Positions 22,223 through 23,340 of a stretch of DNA of 23,340 bases are shown one piece after another. Origin of the DNA: Patescibacteria group bacterium (GTDB lineage Bacteria > Patescibacteriota > Doudnabacteria > UBA920 > 2-01-FULL-50-11); contig JAMDAJ010000023.1 of the NCBI GenBank assembly GCA_023485925.1, positions 1-23,340 on the forward strand, in the 5' to 3' direction. The translations under genes and the position numbers were made by a program. Position 1 is the stretch's first letter, and each line of letters opens with the position of its first letter. The notes beneath the pieces were generated by a model that was not told the origin of the DNA, searched no databases, and was given only the letters and a program-made list of their open reading frames with translations.

Positions 22223-22245
22223 TGATTCGTTCTTTGTTTAATAAC

Positions 22246-22314
22246 TGTCGTCCTGAACTTGATTCAGGACCTACTCGCAATTGCGTAGAGATCCTGACTT
22301 TCGTCAGGATGACA
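22246..22314. repeat. 69-bp composite-hairpin repeat, copy 2
   Basis: Identical in sequence and orientation to copy 1 (21801-21869). It ends 27 bp before the dnaK start, so it forms most of the dnaK upstream region. No CIRCE and no clear promoter is seen between it and dnaK. Confidence 0.9.
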
Positions 22315-22341
22315 TAAATAAGAAGTCAGTAATCACACACT

Positions 22342-23340
22342 ATGCCAAAAATCATCGGAATCGATTTAGGAACATCTAACTCCGCCGCCGCGGTGCTGGA
22401 AGGCGGCAAGCCCTCCATTATCCCTTCGGCCGAAGGCACGAGCGTTGGCGGAAAATCTTTTCCGTCCTACGTCGCTTTCACCAAAGACGGCCAGATGCTG
22501 GTGGGGGAACCGGCCAGGCGTCAAGCGGTGACCAATCCGGAAGGCACGGTCTACGCCGTGAAAAGAAAAATGGGCACCAAAGACAAAATTCCCCTCCACG
22601 GCAAGGACTACACGCCGGAGCAGATCTCGGCCTTTATCCTGCAAAAAATCAAACGGGATTCGGAGGCGTATTTGGGCGAAGCGGTCCAAAAGGCGGTCAT
22701 TACCGTGCCGGCCTATTTTGACGACGCGCAGCGCCAGGCCACCAAGAACGCGGGCGAGATCGCGGGTTTGGAAGTAATCCGCATCATCAACGAGCCGACG
22801 GCTGCGGCCTTGGCTTACGGGCTGGACAAAGCGGAAAAAGAGCAGAAAATTTTGGTATTCGATTTAGGCGGCGGCACGCTGGACGTCACCATTATGGATT
22901 TTGGCCAGGGTGTCTTTGAGGTGGAATCCACTTCCGGCGACACGCATCTCGGCGGTACCGATATGGATAATACCTTGATCGAGTATCTGGTTGCCGAGTT
23001 CAAATCTTCGGAAGGAATTGATTTATCAAAAGATAAAATGGCCACCAATCGCCTGAAGGAAGCGGCGGAAAAGGCCAAGATCGAACTTTCCACGACGCTG
23101 GAGACCGATATCAATTTGCCGTTTATCACGGCCGGCAGCGACGGTCCTAAGCACATGACCGTCAAAATCACCAGAACAAAACTTGAGGAGCTGGTAAAAC
23201 CCATCGTGGAGCGCTGCCGCGGACCGATCCAGCAGGCGCTTTCCGACGCGAAACTTTCGCCCAATGAAGTCGATAAGGTAATTTTGGTCGGCGGGCCCAC
23301 TCGCATGCCGGTGGTGCAGAAAGTATATCGAGGAACAGGG
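22342..23340 (+). CDS. dnaK: Chaperone DnaK (Hsp70), N-terminal part, cut by the window edge
   Basis: DnaK is the ATP-driven Hsp70 chaperone that works with GrpE and DnaJ. The nucleotide-binding domain is visible: GIDLGTSNSAAAV (6-18), VITVPAYFDDAQRQATKNAG, INEPTAAALAYGL, VFDLGGGTLDVTIMD and LVGGPTRMPVVQK. The start MPKIIGIDLGTS fits the family; no Shine-Dalgarno is evident. About 325 codons are normal. From 23317 to the window end the 24 bases equal tnpA positions 19683-19706, and the frame reads VYRGTG instead of the expected helix after VVQK. So the gene is either disrupted here or the end is mis-assembled. It belongs with hrcA and grpE, but inserted repeats and genes separate it from their promoter. 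Confidence 0.93.
   Translation, partial: MPKIIGIDLGTSNSAAAVLEGGKPSIIPSAEGTSVGGKSFPSYVAFTKDGQMLVGEPARRQAVTNPEGTVYAVKRKMGTKDKIPLHGKDYTPEQISAFILQKIKRDSEAYLGEAVQKAVITVPAYFDDAQRQATKNAGEIAGLEVIRIINEPTAAALAYGLDKAEKEQKILVFDLGGGTLDVTIMDFGQGVFEVESTSGDTHLGGTDMDNTLIEYLVAEFKSSEGIDLSKDKMATNRLKEAAEKAKIELSTTLETDINLPFITAGSDGPKHMTVKITRTKLEELVKPIVERCRGPIQQALSDAKLSPNEVDKVILVGGPTRMPVVQKVYRGTG

Noticed and set aside
22315..22341. CIRCE or promoter directly before dnaK
   Set aside because: No TTAGCACTC-N9-GAGTGCTAA-like sequence and no paired -35/-10 boxes are visible between repeat copy 2 and the ATG.
22815..23306. 163-aa minus-strand frame opposite dnaK
   Set aside because: It is a shadow of a strongly conserved DnaK reading frame.

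Overview
The window looks like part of a Candidate Phyla Radiation (Patescibacteria, Parcubacteria-like) chromosome or metagenomic contig. This rests on gene types rather than a marker gene: a PaaX/Cas2-like regulator with a membrane helix, surface proteins with lamin-tail domains, a short HrcA, a palindromic repeat inserted in frame in uvrA, and many composite-hairpin repeats. TGA is used as a normal stop. I see no tRNA, rRNA or CRISPR array.

Layout. (1) 1-4920: DNA repair. uvrC (minus) and uvrA (plus) diverge from a short promoter region, and a partial gene follows uvrC at the left edge. (2) 4888-6180: a bidirectional terminator and a minus-strand inositol-monophosphatase-fold protein. (3) 6359-7066: a PaaX/Cas2-like regulator whose upstream region carries an inverted-repeat operator and faces a strong promoter. 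(4) 7001-10689: a secreted LCAT-type lipase and two small membrane proteins in an AT-rich stretch. (5) 10749-19253: a cell-surface locus with a membrane-anchored triple lamin-tail protein, a compact 165-nt transcription unit, a highly structured non-coding stretch of about 310 nt, a TasA/camelysin-like protein, a SipW-type signal peptidase, a large beta-repeat/lamin-tail protein with a SipW-type signal, and a TasA-like/FN3-like membrane protein. The last three genes are joined by ATGA overlaps. (6) 19257-20116: a single-gene IS200-type element followed by nested hairpin repeats. (7) 20112-23340: the heat-shock group hrcA-grpE-dnaK under a CIRCE operator, with a GIY-YIG gene, two identical 69-bp repeats and a small divergent membrane-protein gene inserted between grpE and dnaK.

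How the genes work together. The 13459-19211 cluster resembles the tapA-sipW-tasA logic of Bacillus: a dedicated ER-type (Ser/His) signal peptidase next to exported proteins with the SipW-type signal, plus an anchored partner. It probably builds a fibre, matrix or surface coat. HrcA, GrpE and DnaK form the classical chaperone circuit, with HrcA repressing its own promoter through CIRCE.

Two points need caution. The last 24 bases of the window, where dnaK should continue, are identical to an internal stretch of the IS200 transposase gene, so the right edge is a transposon junction or an assembly chimera. The structured region at 13120-13430 and the small transcription unit at 12856-13055 are the best candidates for undescribed elements.
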